Notes under the pieces: generated by a model
What the model saw: the letters and a program-made list of their open reading frames with translations, nothing else
What the model was told of the DNA's origin: nothing
Database searches by the model: none
NCBI GenBank assembly: GCA_020747065.1
Contig: JAGMVK010000028.1
Span: 434,001-498,000, forward strand
Reading direction: 5' to 3'
Length of the DNA stretch: 64,000 bases
From: Cadophora sp. MPI-SDFR-AT-0126
Taxonomy: Eukaryota; Ascomycota; Leotiomycetes; Helotiales; Ploettnerulaceae
Shown: positions 10,225-21,927 of the stretch, in pieces
How the letters are laid out: every line of letters begins with the position of its first letter
How positions within the stretch are numbered: the first letter of the stretch is position 1
Program-made: the position numbers and the translations under genes

Positions 10225-12734
10225 TTAGTTTGCCGTTGTCGAGGGACTCCTCGACGTAGCAGAACTTGTAGGCGTTAACACAGAACTTGAGCTTGAGGCA
10301 CTCGCTGCCGTGACTTCTTTCTTCAGATCCGGTTTTATCTCCCTCCACTTCGTCAGAACAGCTTCTCTTTCCTCCGCTGTCGCAGCTCTAGCCTCCTCAT
10401 ACCCTTGCGTGAAATGCGCCGCCAATATGAAGCTCAAGGTATCAGAGCCCATACGTTTCTTGATAGCCTCATACACAGCACGAAGACCATACTTCTTACC
10501 ACCAATGACTAAGCCTCGTGAGCGGAAAATCCAACCACCTAGTCCTTTTCCGATACCCTTACCGAACCCTCGCCAACCATTGGCTTTTGCACCTTTGTAG
10601 GGCTCGTAGACCAGTCCACCCCAAGCTTTGGCGATATCGACAGGCAAGTGGAGGACACCGGAGGCGATGGATCCCAAAGTTCCCATGACAGGATTTGCTC
10701 CACTTAAATTGGCGATGACGGTGTGTTCCTCAACTGCATATTCGTAAGGTCGGTAGAGTTTCAGTTGATTGACGTCTATCAGGCCCTCATCTCCTAAGAC
10801 AGTCGCCGCAAACGCGCTGAGCCTGACGTTGCTCGCCTTCCCTTTGGTATTGACTTGCCAGACTGCTACTCGGCTTGGCACCAACATACATCGTAAGTGA
10901 GCAACATCCATCTGTGCATGAAAACTTGCTGCTCCAGCTTCACATCCCTTTTCTTCTCGGATGCGATCTCCCAGCTCCCTTGCGCGCTCGAGTGTCTCCG
11001 GCTTGAGCGCTTCGAGAATACCAGCTGTGAGAGTATCTGCTGTGAGGTCTTTGAACGGTATTGGTGAGGGACCAGCACCAGCACGAGCGACCATAGCACC
11101 CCAGAAGGGCTGGTCTCCGAAGAAGGGGACTACGACCGTTGGCCGACCGAGCGCAATTCCGGCTGCGGTAGTACCAGCTCCACCGTGGTGGACGACACAT
11201 GAGACTCTCTGGAAAAGCCAGTCGTGGGGGCAGTTACCCAACATAAATACTCCATCCGGCTTGTTTAGCTCATCTCCACCGAAGCCACCCCAACCTTTGG
11301 ATACCAGGGCTCGTTGACCCGTCTTTCGGACAGCTTCAAATATCAATTCCGTCATAGCGTTTGGATCATCGACGACAATGGATCCGAATCCGATGTACAC
11401 GGGTGGAGAGCCTGCATTCAGGAAGGCGGCAAGCTCAGCATCCGGTTGATAGTTGGATGCGAGCGAGAGAAAATAGAAACCTGATATATCTATGTGAGAG
11501 CCCCAGTCTGTTGGCTTTGGGATTAAGGCTGGTGACCTGGGGCGATTGTTAATCTTTCATTGCAAAAGTGAAGGCGAGAGGAAATTTTACCAGCAGTATG
11601 TGTACGGTATTCTCAAACGATGAAGCATGCTGACTGCAGACGCCTGGCTGATTATTCCGAGATCAAGGGTCTCTTTTCTGAACTTATTGATGATGTCCCC
11701 GAGTCCTTGCCAGGTCATCATATCAACAAGAGTATATGACAGTTCATTGGTCATGCTACCACTAGCATTGGAAGATTTGATGTTCGCAATTGGATGTGGG
11801 AAGTCATGTGTTGGAGACCAAGGCATTCTTCGAGAATAAGTATCAGCAATATTTAGACAGTGTTAAAATATGCGACTCACGTAAACATCAAGTGCAAGGG
11901 GATTCCCAGTTTCTCGGCGCAGTGTATATGAGCGAAGCTCGGTGGGTTGGCAATTATAGCGTTCGCAATGAATGGCCTAATCTTCACCGCACTCAAACTC
12001 TGCGCTTCGTCATCATCTTGCTTGACCTCATTCGCATCAGCGCAAGACCTCCAACAGCCCTGTAGGATCTCAGCCATTCCTTTCCGTCGCTTCCCAACAT
12101 CCCCTGCCTTAAGGGATTTCACGCCTGGAATGAGTCCAGGATTCTTGACCATGAATGCCATTAACTCGGCTGGATCACCCCCGATTTCGAAGAACTCTAG
12201 GCCATTCTCTTCGACGAAGTTTTTGAATGTTCCATGAGTGGCTAGGCGGACTCGATGGCCGTAGCTGTTCTTCAGGACCCGGCCGAGGGCGACAAAAGGT
12301 TGCACATCGCCTCGCGAGCCGACGACATGGATCACAACATTGAGTGGTGGTGGCCGTTCGATATCTACTGGTCTGACGTCCGTATACTCTGGCGACGGCT
12401 CCGATGGTGTCGATTGGGCGTCAGCTTGTTGGTGCGCCGCTAGATGGAGCTGCTCGATTTGCTTGGTGAGCTGTGAATCGGACTCGTCGATTCTTATGTC
12501 AACGCGGCCATCATCTATATTTCCGGCCAAATCAGCTCAAGTGCATGTTTTGCGATTTGAGTGTATCATTTGTCTCTTACTTCTCACATGAGTCTGGGTA
12601 CTGAAGCCATCCTGGATAATGCTCAGAGTTGCAGTCGTTTCATCAAACAGTTCATATGTTGGCGGAGGCTGGTTGGTTTGGCTCGTCGATGACTCTCCAG
12701 GGCGTGAGTTCATCTGAGGCGTGTCTGAAGCCAT
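10225..12734 (-). CDS. UDP-glucose:sterol-type glucosyltransferase (GT28 N-domain)
   Basis: Four exons (12734-12581, 12514-11881, 11827-11591, 11536-10225) give 778 residues. I chose the ATG at 12734 because the frame upstream has no other ATG. The GT28 N-terminal domain starts with HVVGSRGDVQPF (GSRGD at 118-122), and the C-terminal nucleotide-sugar domain carries HHGGAGTTAAG near residue 458 and VPFFGDQPFWG. A fungal-specific tail follows, rich in Gly with GKGIGKGLGGWIFRS. Such enzymes transfer glucose to ergosterol or other lipophilic acceptors. The PH/GRAM region of Atg26 is absent, so a secondary role (lipid or xenobiotic glucosylation) is more likely than the autophagy form. A Zn2Cys6 regulator lies upstream on the same strand. 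Confidence 0.88.
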
Positions 12735-13072
12735 AGAGATCAAGTGCGTATATGAGTTGTTGGCTCGTACCGGCACATGCTTAAGGTTAAAGGTACGTGA
12801 CGTTGGATGTCAAGCTTTCCTGCTGTCCGGGGCGGCACAGTCGAGCGTAACCCAGACGGGATAGCTTACTGTAGCGTGGAGCCAATTGGTAGGCCGATCT
12901 TTCAGCTTGACCTCTCACGTGCGTGAAGTAAGAATTTGATCCCAATAGATTGGAGGTAATACTTCAATGGGAACAATCAGAAAGTCAGAGAATCTCGAGA
13001 ATAGCCTGAAAAGTTAGGACGACCCGACTGGGGTGGAAACATTGAGTCACGTGCCCAAAAGGTTTTAGTGTT
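12735..13072. other. Intergenic
   Basis: A 338-bp promoter-type spacer between the glucosyltransferase and the Zn2Cys6 regulator. No gene seen. Confidence 0.6.
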
Positions 13073-15223
13073 TCAAAAGTGCTGAGGTCTCTCTGTGTTG
13101 TTGATGTCGTACGCTCCGAAAGATGTGTCCAATGTCATCCAATCGACACCCTCAAGCTCACTGCTAGTAAAGTCCAGATGGTCGAAGAGTCCAAATGTTG
13201 CATCATCGCTGGGCATGCAACTTTGCCAAGGAGGCAGCATCGAGATACTTGAAGCCACTGTCTCGGCGACGCTATCAACTGTGCTGAGATTTGAGATTGA
13301 GCTCAGGGCAGCTATACACTCCTGAGATGGCAGATCTACCGTCCGGTTCAAAGATTTTGCGTTGGCCCGGTTCAGGGTGAGACGGATGATATGTGAAACC
13401 CTGAGAGCGTCTTTGCTGACTGGAGCAATTTCAAGACAGACAGAATGTGACTGTTGGAGCAACTCCACTACCTTCATTCTTGTTTCCATGTCGATTAATG
13501 AGATGCCCGTATCTTTTCTCTGGCAACTGTGAACCGCGAGGCAAAGAACCACATTTCCCAGCAGAAAATCATTCACAGTGAAGTTCGTGAGCATCCATCG
13601 CTGGTTGTGTAACTGTCCCCCTGGTGAAAATTCCTTGTTCATTTCGATGAATTGTCTGACTAGTCCCATGCCAGCTTCAACGCAGGTCCGGGTACTGAAG
13701 TCATTCCCTCGAGCCATGTACTTTCGATGAAGAACACAGACACTTTTTAAGTAGATGAAGTGAAGATATATCCTCGTCATGATTAGGAATGGTTCATTTG
13801 CGACAGATTCTGCCATTGGTCGTGCTTGTAGGATAGCTGGAACGGACTCATACATCTCGCGGATCTCTGCATCAAGCGCGATTATCTCGCTTTCAGATTT
13901 TTCTTTGAATGAGAGGGCGTCTTGACACACTTTGCTGAAGCTGACGATTTGCCTCTCCTTGACGATAAACCAAAGCAGCTTCGAGGGCTCGTTTTCGGAT
14001 CTTGAAGCCGGGAGGATGGTTGTGTCCTCATCGAAGTCCGAGTCGATCAGGTTTCTCGGTGATCTGGTATCACAATGCTCAAGCCTCACATTGCTTGGCA
14101 GACCAAGCTGGAAGCAAGTCATCAAGTCCATTTGCTTGATCGACGCCCAGAATCGTCTCCTCATTTCACCTTCGAAAACCGTGAAGTTTCCGAATGAGTC
14201 TGGGTCTCGGTGGTAACCCATCCCGTAAGACATCCGGACAATCATGCTGAGGATTGTGCCAACTTCTTGGGATGGGTCTAATGTTAAAAGATTTTTACAT
14301 TGTCCATACAATGCCAGCGCCTCCATGCCGAACTTCTGTGGTCGGTGATATTCCCCCAGCACGAGACACTGTCCTGCAGCCGTATGCAGTGAGTGTTTTC
14401 CGTTGGAGACAGCTCGTCGTGGAGAGTAGGGCGAGCCGGTGTTTCGTCCGAACAGTGACGCCATGTGACAAATTGAGAAAAGCATTGAAAGCCAGAGAGG
14501 CCTGACTTTGGCCGTGTCTGCCAGGAAATCTCGATATTGACGCTGAAACTGATAGGTATGGATGAATGGAACGATATATGTCTCTCCTTGGAAATATCTG
14601 GACAGGTATCGGTCGACCTCGATTTTCGGAGGGAGGAATTGGGAAATAATTCGACCAAGCGAGTAATTACCCGGTGTTCCAAAGATCAGCTCTTCATTTG
14701 AGTTCAGCGTGTCTAGTGGGACGAATGGCTGCTCATCCGACACCTCTGGAGTTCCGGCGAGAGCAATTTTCATTTCATGTATGTCTTCCAACATTGATGA
14801 CCAGTGAGTTGACCCTAAGTAAGCTTCTGTCGCTGCAGATGTTTCAACCGAAAGTTCGTCGGGACTGCGATCCTTGTGAGGGCTGCCCGATGACTGTTTG
14901 GGCATGATTGGCAACTCAACATTACTAGATGCCGCTGGAGTTTGATTTTTGATCAATAATGTAACCAGGGACTCGAGATGTTGCAATTTGTCCTCGGCAA
15001 TGGTGTTATATCCACAGGCCGTAGATGTTGACTGCTGGTAGCTGCAATTTGCTGCATCATCTTTCTTAACACAGCTGCCACATGGTTGTCCACGATCGCA
15101 TCGAACCTTTGCTTTCTTGCATTGATTGCAGACCAAACGCGGCCGTTTATTGACCTTTCCTGGCGAGGACTCACCAGGTCCATCGAGTCGAAATTTGCTC
15201 GTAAATTTTGACAGTTCCGCCAT
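13073..15223 (-). CDS. Zn2Cys6 transcription factor with fungal_trans domain
   Basis: A single uninterrupted exon encodes 716 residues. The binuclear cluster is complete: Cys32, 35, 42, 48, 51 and 60 with spacing C-2-C-6-C-5-C-2-C-8-C. A short linker and coiled segment (KLQHLESLVTLLIKN) follow, consistent with dimerisation. The middle-homology region spans roughly residues 195-500, including YGMGYHRDPDSFGNF and RRRFWASIKQMDL. It lies directly upstream of the glucosyltransferase on the same strand and could regulate it, but this is inference. Lack of introns in a fungal gene this long is mildly unusual. Confidence 0.92.
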   Translation of the reverse strand: MAELSKFTSKFRLDGPGESSPGKVNKRPRLVCNQCKKAKVRCDRGQPCGSCVKKDDAANCSYQQSTSTACGYNTIAEDKLQHLESLVTLLIKNQTPAASSNVELPIMPKQSSGSPHKDRSPDELSVETSAATEAYLGSTHWSSMLEDIHEMKIALAGTPEVSDEQPFVPLDTLNSNEELIFGTPGNYSLGRIISQFLPPKIEVDRYLSRYFQGETYIVPFIHTYQFQRQYRDFLADTAKVRPLWLSMLFSICHMASLFGRNTGSPYSPRRAVSNGKHSLHTAAGQCLVLGEYHRPQKFGMEALALYGQCKNLLTLDPSQEVGTILSMIVRMSYGMGYHRDPDSFGNFTVFEGEMRRRFWASIKQMDLMTCFQLGLPSNVRLEHCDTRSPRNLIDSDFDEDTTILPASRSENEPSKLLWFIVKERQIVSFSKVCQDALSFKEKSESEIIALDAEIREMYESVPAILQARPMAESVANEPFLIMTRIYLHFIYLKSVCVLHRKYMARGNDFSTRTCVEAGMGLVRQFIEMNKEFSPGGQLHNQRWMLTNFTVNDFLLGNVVLCLAVHSCQRKDTGISLIDMETRMKVVELLQQSHSVCLEIAPVSKDALRVSHIIRLTLNRANAKSLNRTVDLPSQECIAALSSISNLSTVDSVAETVASSISMLPPWQSCMPSDDATFGLFDHLDFTSSELEGVDWMTLDTSFGAYDINNTERPQHF

Positions 15224-15872
15224 CGTAGAATGCCATCAGTGCATCGGATTTCATACGGTGACAGTATTTGGGTCATTCGTCAGTCTCAAGGATAAAGTCC
15301 GATGAGTGCCGGCTGGAACAGACAGCTAGGGAAGGGTTGGCTGAGGGAGCGGACTGGCGGAGGTCAAGTAGGTCGCTTGCTAGCGCTGCTGACTAACCGA
15401 AACTGGTTTTGTGACCGATACTTTCCTGTCCTTGCCCTTATTTCAACAAACATGTTCAATTACATATCTCAGCTTAAAGATGCAGAAGTTCTCAGCCCGG
15501 AGTACTCGAGTTCGATGTACATTGCCAAGTACCCTTGTACTTGTTTCATGCCGCTTCGGCTCTCCATTTCTTAAATCCGAATAGCGAGCTGTTTTCGTCC
15601 GTTCATTCGTCCGAAGATTTCAGGTTTCGTCCGGTCGGCGACGTCAACTTCGACGTGCTACGCCCTTCTTAAACTCTAATAAAGCGTTACTTCCCACATT
15701 TCGTACTATCTGTGTCAGTTCCCTGTCTTCTCTCGATGCTTCAACACAGGATTTTCTCTCCTTTTAATGTTCCCGTTTTGACTTTTCCCTTTATCTATCC
15801 CCATCGTCTACCTGTCATCGACCAGAACCTTTAAAGCACATCCCCATCGTTACTCTTTTCCCCTACCTCAAA
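15224..15872. other. Intergenic, divergent promoter region
   Basis: Spacer between divergent genes. The last 150 bp before 15873 are CT-rich like a fungal 5' UTR. No gene seen. Confidence 0.6.
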
Positions 15873-16996
15873 ATGGGTTGGTTTACTTCATTTCTCTATT
15901 CACAATTCTGTGTCACGTTACCCGAGCCAACGAAGGACTTTTCCGGTCAGAGTGTGATCATCACCGGCTCAAACACAGGTCTTGGCCTCGAAGCAGCTCG
16001 GCACTTGTCTCGTCTCAATGCAACTCTCATCATCCTTGCCGTTCGGAATCAAGCCAAAGGCGAAGCTGCAAAGAGAAATATACTTGCCAGTACAAATCGT
16101 CCGGAGAAGAGCATCGAGGTGTGGGACTTAGACATGCAGTCGTATGACTCCATCAAATCCTTTTGCACCAGGGCTAGTGAAACACTTCCACGCCTCGATG
16201 CTGTTATCGAAAATGCTGGCATCATGACGAAATACTTCAAAATGGTAGAGGGGTACGAAAGCACTGTTACCACGAATGTTATCGGCACGTTCCTACTTGC
16301 GCTGGGCCTTCTGCCGAAGCTCAAGCAATCAGCAGCGGATTTTAGCATTCAACCCAAACTTTCAATCGTGTCATCGGACTTGCATTTCATCGCCAAATTT
16401 TCGGAACGTCACAATGGCGATATTTTCGAGTCTTTGAATGATGAGAAATCCCAGATGGGAATGGAGAGGTGAGGTCCATTGTCCGCAATAGACAATTGAT
16501 CAGGTGTATTGACATTATTTCTCCAGATATGCGGTCACAAAGCTCATCCAAGTCTTCGGCGTCCGTAAGCTAGCCTCGATTATATGCAAAGACTCAAAGT
16601 CAGGTTCTCCATCAGTCATCGTCAATTGTTTGACACCAGGCGCTTGCAAGTCGGATTTTCATCGCGAGAATTCCAGCATCGGCAATATCATCCAATCAAT
16701 CCTGGACGCACTCATTGCGCGTACAACCGAAGCTGGGAGTAGGACTCTCGTAGCTGGAATTGCTGCTGGCGAAGAGAGTCATGGTGCATATATGGCGGAT
16801 TGTAGAGTTACAAAGTACGCATCTCTATGTTTCCACTCTACCTCCATAGATTGAATTTGATTCAGGAGACTGACTGCCACACAGACCGGGCCCAATGCTT
16901 CTTGGCTCTGACGGCAAGGCGCTGCAGGAAGTTCTTTGGTATCAACTTGTTCGGCAGCTGGAGGCTATTCAACCTGGTATTGCACAAATTTCCTGA
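15873..16996 (+). CDS. Short-chain dehydrogenase/reductase (WWOX/retinol-dehydrogenase-like)
   Basis: Three exons (15873-16468, 16527-16814, 16885-16996) encode 331 residues. The Rossmann TGSNTGLG motif is at residues 31-38, ENAG near 114, and the catalytic YxxxK pair is Tyr200/Lys204, created across the first junction (RYAVTK). The length and the long N-terminus fit the fungal WWOX/Tic32-like SDR group, which reduces or oxidises carbonyls with NAD(P). The second acceptor is at 16884 (CACACAG). A nearer CAG at 16865 gives an early stop. Substrate unknown. Confidence 0.86.
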
Positions 16997-17903
16997 TTTT
17001 AGTTGAATAATGACGAGCAGATGGACGATGTTGGTCATGGACTGTAGGACAAAAATTGCGGATTGCTGCAGCTTTTTCTTACAGAAGCATCTGGATACTT
17101 GTCATTTGTCGCTTAAGCAATGCCAATCGCTGCTTTTAAATCGATCGTATGAGAAGCTAATAAGCAATGATGAGGTTTGAGGCAAAGGTAGCTGGATGAG
17201 CTCCTCCCCTACAGTGCTTCGGTTCTCATCGATCATTATTACTCGGGCAACCTTTGGAAGGCACATGTGAATGGCACCTAGGTCGACAGCAACAGCGATG
17301 AACGTTGCAATAAATACAAAAATGAATTCGAAGCAATGCACTAGCTCAGAAAACCTTGAAATTACCTGCTAGATCAGCTTGCACATGTCAACGAGGACAG
17401 GCGACAAAGTGAGGCGGTTCAGAGGCCATGTCACATGACTCCTGATTTTCCAGAAAACTGCACAGCCTTGTAACACGCTGTTCCCGAATAAGTCCTACTC
17501 GCCAGCGTACACTCAACTCAAGAGCTTTAAGTTCTCCTTCATGTGTTGAAAGATGGGTTGGTTGAGCAAAATTACTCGCCTAGGTAAAGGTAAAGGGAAA
17601 GCGTTACACGTGATATTTCCGATTGGAACAAACCCAATTCCTCGTATAGATGTGAATAAGATAGGTACGCGCGGCGCTGATTCACGATCAGGAACGTGTT
17701 TCAAGATTTTTGAGGATATAAGTGACTGTCAGGCATGAACAAAACGACTGCCAAGTCCTCGCATTCGCATGCGTGATGTCATCGATGCGAGCTGTTCATC
17801 GCAAGAATCGCTTACGACTTCGGATCTCACATGTCGTCTCAAGACTTCATCTCTATATATTCCTTGCTACAACACACAACATGGGAGTATATTCACGGGC
17901 ACG
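16997..17903. other. Intergenic
   Basis: No credible gene. It holds the 3' flank of the dehydrogenase and the promoter of the PXB-domain gene. Confidence 0.55.
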
Positions 17904-19934
17904 ATGACAACAACGCAGATGACGCCGGCGCAGGCGCAAGCTCTCCTCGATATTCTCAGCCATCATGAAGCATACCAAGAGATCCGCGATCTCCGCTTTC
18001 CAGGCGCCCTTGCCCGGTCTGGCAGCCCTTTCAAAACCGATGGCGAACCCAACGAGATGCCACTGTTGCACGGGCTCTTCTCATCCTTTTTCGTTCCTCT
18101 TCCAGGACTGCGGGACGTGACACCGGATTTCTATCAAGCCAAGTGTCAAGAGATCATCGAAGAGTTTGCCAAGGCGGATCTCAGCGAGTCATATGAAGCG
18201 GGATATATTGGGATTCGGAAAACCTTGGCCACTGCGGCTGCGGCTCTGATAGAAGCCCCAGCGAGAGGATATTATGGTGGATTTCCACAGAAAGATCTGA
18301 GTAGGACCGATCCTATATACGACACGTCGAACCCAGAGGATGTGGTGGCGGCATTCCAGGACTTTCTTCAGAGACTCGTCTACGATACGCTACTTGATGA
18401 GATGTTCGCCAAAGCGGCAGAAAGTGATAACCTCGAGGATCACGACTTACTGGTACAGGCCGCTCACGAGTATATTCTGGTCATTCTGGCATCATTTCTT
18501 CACTATATTTTGATCATCACGCCCGAAGGACAGACAATTCTCACAATGATGAAGCAAGCAAATGCTCTTGTGCCTTACACTGCTATTCGGCAAACGCTGA
18601 AGATCGGCAATGTTGCGACAATGATCAATGCCATGATGAAGCTCATTCTCACAAAGATGACTCTCAATAGTGTCACGACTTTTCTAGGCATCACTAATGC
18701 CAGCGATGCTGGATGGAATCTTCTTCAGACCATCATTTGGACCGTTGTCAACTGGGATACCAACAGTCTAAAGAGTCGCATTTCCGAAATAGAAAAGAGC
18801 AGTGCTGGCCCGACCCAAAGTCAGCGGGATATTCTGGTAGCTTATATGGAGAAAGATCGACTGGAACATGAGAAATGCCGGACCATGAGCGAAGCCAAAT
18901 CAGAACCGATTGTGGTCACGATTATGGAAGAGTATGGTGGTGAGGAATTGAGCGAGAAGCAAATACCTCTTGCTTTGGATTATCTCTCAGCAAAAGTGTC
19001 ACTCCAAGATCGGAAAAAGATCATTGCAATTCTCTGCTCCGGACAGCCGGATTTACTCACCCAAGCGGTGCGGGAATGTGTAGCGGCATACGATCCTGTC
19101 ATACGTGCTCTGCACAAAGCTGTTGACCTAAGTGGGACGGTCAGCGACTTTCAGGCGTTCCTGGACGACTTGCTGGCCTTCGCACCATCGGGCAAGAACT
19201 CTGCCAGCGCAAGCGTGGGAGACTTTGTTCGACTCCTAAGAAAACATCAGAAGTCCTGCCACAGATTTATACACCAAGTATGTAAGAATGGTCCCGAACT
19301 AAGCTCTTGGTACAAAGAATATGCGAGAGCATCAGCTTCGCGGTTCAAAATCAATGATCAGAAGGAAAACAGCATAGCTTCCGATTGCGGCGGAGCCGGG
19401 AAACTGACTTCCCAGCTGGAGCATGCAGTTTCGCAACTTCCAGAGAAGCAGAGAGCCCAAATTCTTGCAGAGTGTGACGCATTTGCCGCATATCACGCAC
19501 ACCTTGCTACCACTTCAAAATCCGACATGATTTTCGAAGTCGAGCATGAACCAGCCCCCAAGAAGTTAAAGCGCGTTTTCACCTCCTCAAAACCAGTGAC
19601 CAGAGACCCGTCCCCAACACGACCTACTCCAGGTCCAGGGATGTTTCTGAGGCGCTGGCAAGCATATTTAAATGCAACAGCCATCACACCAGCTCAACCA
19701 AGCGGACCGGTCAGATATGGAGGTGATATCGATGTTGTGACCGCTGGACGAATTCCCAAGAGCGGGGAAGCGAAAGATGCGCAGATCCAGGCCGCGGAAG
19801 ACAAAGAAGTTAAAGACGCCCCGAAATGCAGCAAAACAATCGAGTTGCTAGGCACTCGATTCCGCGAAATTTTGAGGGAAGCTAGTCATGCATCGCCAGC
19901 AGAAGCAGAACTTGGCAAGCTAGAATTTAAGTAG
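17904..19934 (+). CDS. PX-associated (PXB) / DUF3818 domain protein
   Basis: An intronless frame of 676 codons from the ATG at 17904. The frame is open further upstream to 17769, but the opening MTTTQMTPAQAQALLDILSHH matches where fungal PXB proteins begin. The PXB domain covers about residues 5-150 (RDLRFPGALA, LPGLRDVTPDFY, GIRKTLATAAAALIE). The DUF3818 region follows to about 530, including LVPYTAIRQTLKIGN and the SWYKEYARASASRFK segment. The C-terminus is Lys/Pro-rich and probably disordered. The family usually pairs with a PX lipid-binding domain and is linked to endosomal membranes, and I see no PX domain here. Role unknown. Confidence 0.8.
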   Translation: MTTTQMTPAQAQALLDILSHHEAYQEIRDLRFPGALARSGSPFKTDGEPNEMPLLHGLFSSFFVPLPGLRDVTPDFYQAKCQEIIEEFAKADLSESYEAGYIGIRKTLATAAAALIEAPARGYYGGFPQKDLSRTDPIYDTSNPEDVVAAFQDFLQRLVYDTLLDEMFAKAAESDNLEDHDLLVQAAHEYILVILASFLHYILIITPEGQTILTMMKQANALVPYTAIRQTLKIGNVATMINAMMKLILTKMTLNSVTTFLGITNASDAGWNLLQTIIWTVVNWDTNSLKSRISEIEKSSAGPTQSQRDILVAYMEKDRLEHEKCRTMSEAKSEPIVVTIMEEYGGEELSEKQIPLALDYLSAKVSLQDRKKIIAILCSGQPDLLTQAVRECVAAYDPVIRALHKAVDLSGTVSDFQAFLDDLLAFAPSGKNSASASVGDFVRLLRKHQKSCHRFIHQVCKNGPELSSWYKEYARASASRFKINDQKENSIASDCGGAGKLTSQLEHAVSQLPEKQRAQILAECDAFAAYHAHLATTSKSDMIFEVEHEPAPKKLKRVFTSSKPVTRDPSPTRPTPGPGMFLRRWQAYLNATAITPAQPSGPVRYGGDIDVVTAGRIPKSGEAKDAQIQAAEDKEVKDAPKCSKTIELLGTRFREILREASHASPAEAELGKLEFK

Positions 19935-20313
19935 CGACAGATATACAGAGACAGTGTAGGCCGCCATACATCATATTAAATGCGCTGAGCGGTATTCAGT
20001 TGTTTGTGGCGCATAGCTAGATGCAATTCCAGATCGAATTTTTAACATTGCGGTTCGTGCAGAACCTATGTAATCATGGTGTGGCTTGCCCAGCACTCAA
20101 ACTCCGAGACTCTGCATGCGAAAGCTGAAAACTGTCAATATGCCAAGCGATAAGGATTGGTCTAGTCCACCAAGTACCTCAACCGCAGAAGCAAGTATTC
20201 AAAAGGCAGAAATACCTTTGGACGAAAATTCGTCTGAATCTTTCTTGTTTACCGCGACGGCAAAAATTCTGTGTACTGTGTTTCTCTTCTGTATGACGGG
20301 AATCGGCCACACC
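19935..20313. other. Intergenic
   Basis: Spacer of about 380 bp. An open frame extends upstream of 20314 to 20086, so the next gene might start earlier. Confidence 0.5.
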
Positions 20314-21702
20314 ATGACTTCATGGTGGATTGTTATCGACACTTTACTTTTTCTGCTCCTGACACCTTCGGCGGAAGCAGCAGCATCGACATGTACCAAA
20401 GTCGCGAGCGTGTCAAATTGCGTCAACGCAATAAATTCAAGATTCACAAGGACGAAGACTGCTTCTTCATTCTGCTCTTCGGTACTTAAATGTACCTCAA
20501 CCCCAACGGTCACTCTGATTGGCACAGTCACGTCGACCAGTACGAAATTGATTGTTGAGTCGTACACTTTTGAGGAATTGGTACGCTCTGAATAGACGCT
20601 GCCTTTTGTTGACTTCGTGAATTGATGGCTGATTGGCTTGCAGGGCTCGGTCACTTCCTCGACACAGACATACTCGGTCACAGAAACATCATATATTGCT
20701 TCAGCTACCACTACTATCCATCCTACCTATTGGGTTGAGTAAATTTACCTGCTTTGAGGAATCTCTGAACCCGTGTATGGCTGACTTCAATCATAGGAAA
20801 TTTGTTGTACAGACCGTCAAAGCAAAGCGAGACGATCCGCGAGAAATCGCCGCGCGGGCAACCACAACTACTCCTCCAATATGTGCCTCAACGGTGCAGT
20901 CTAAAGCATGTTCGTGCTTAGTCACTTGTCCGACGACAGTCACGAAAGATAAGCGGACAACTATCAAGGAGAAGACAACTGAAACGAGCTATTTCGTGAG
21001 TTTCCTTGAAGAGAGGGGGAGAATTGATATGACGTGAAGACAGCTAACTTTTGATATCAGATCGCAACAAAGTACGTCGACTACACCGAAATTCTCTACG
21101 ACGGATACTCTTTCACCGAAACGCAATACTACATCGACACCGCGACGGAACTCGTCGTCCCAACCCACACACGAACAGTAAAATGCACCCCCTCCGTCGC
21201 CAATCCCTCCTTCTACCTCAAAGCAACCAACGCACCCGACGTAGACAACAAGTACATCCAAGCCTACCCCGATCCAGGCTGGGGCTACCCGACCCTCAAA
21301 TCTCCCCATTTCATCGACTCGAAAGAAGCCGCTTCAGTCTTCTACCTAGACTCGCAATCCCGTCTGCTCAGCAGCGGCATCAACGGGACCGTTTATGGCT
21401 GGAACGACGACTTCAACGATTTCCAACTATTCTACTTCATGGAGCGGGGAGTGATACAGCTCAGTCCGACAACCAGGTTATATGCGTACTGTAAGTTGAA
21501 CCCGCCGAGTGGGCTGTATGCTGGAGGGTATCAGGAGATGACGTGTGAGACGAGGGGGTTTTGGAATACGAGGGTGTTTCAGTGGTGTCCGTTTTATGTG
21601 GAACTTTTTGGGTTGGGACTGGTGTTGGCATCGGAAGCGAGTCCTGAGACTCCGACTTGTTTTAATATTACGTTTTTGGTTGTGCCGGCTTGTGGTGGAT
21701 AG
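20314..21702 (+). CDS. Secreted protein of unknown function, Thr/Ser-rich N-terminal half
   Basis: Four exons (20314-20580, 20644-20738, 20797-20995, 21061-21702) join in phase to give 400 residues. The start MTSWWIVIDTLLFLLL followed by SAEAAAS is a clear signal peptide. Residues 20-170 are Thr/Ser/Val-rich with paired cysteines (CTKVASVSNC, CSSVLKC, CASTVQSKACSCLVTC). The C-terminal half is Tyr/Asp-rich with further cysteines (CKLNPPSG, CETRGFW, QWCPFY, PTCFN, PACGG). I do not recognise a family. A longer start at 20086 or 20140 would add a second hydrophobic stretch. Codons swing from C-rich to G/T-rich within the last exon (see findings). Confidence 0.68.
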
Positions 21703-21927
21703 GGCTTTGATGTGGAGAGATATGAATACAGAAAGGTCAGAAAAGGTAACCATTCAAGACTCATTGAAATTGCTCCTTTCTCCAGACACTGAATCTTCGT
21801 CCAGTGTTGGTGCGTGTACCTGCCGCCTGAGTCGTACACCGGGCCTTCCCAAAACGGAAATACTACTCCATCAACACCACCCGTATCTACCCAAACAAGC
21901 AAAAAGACAGCACAACAACTACAACCC

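Noticed and set aside
20199..20711. 170-codon frame antisense to the secreted-protein gene
   Set aside because: No motifs, and the plus strand gives a signal peptide with four phase-consistent exons.
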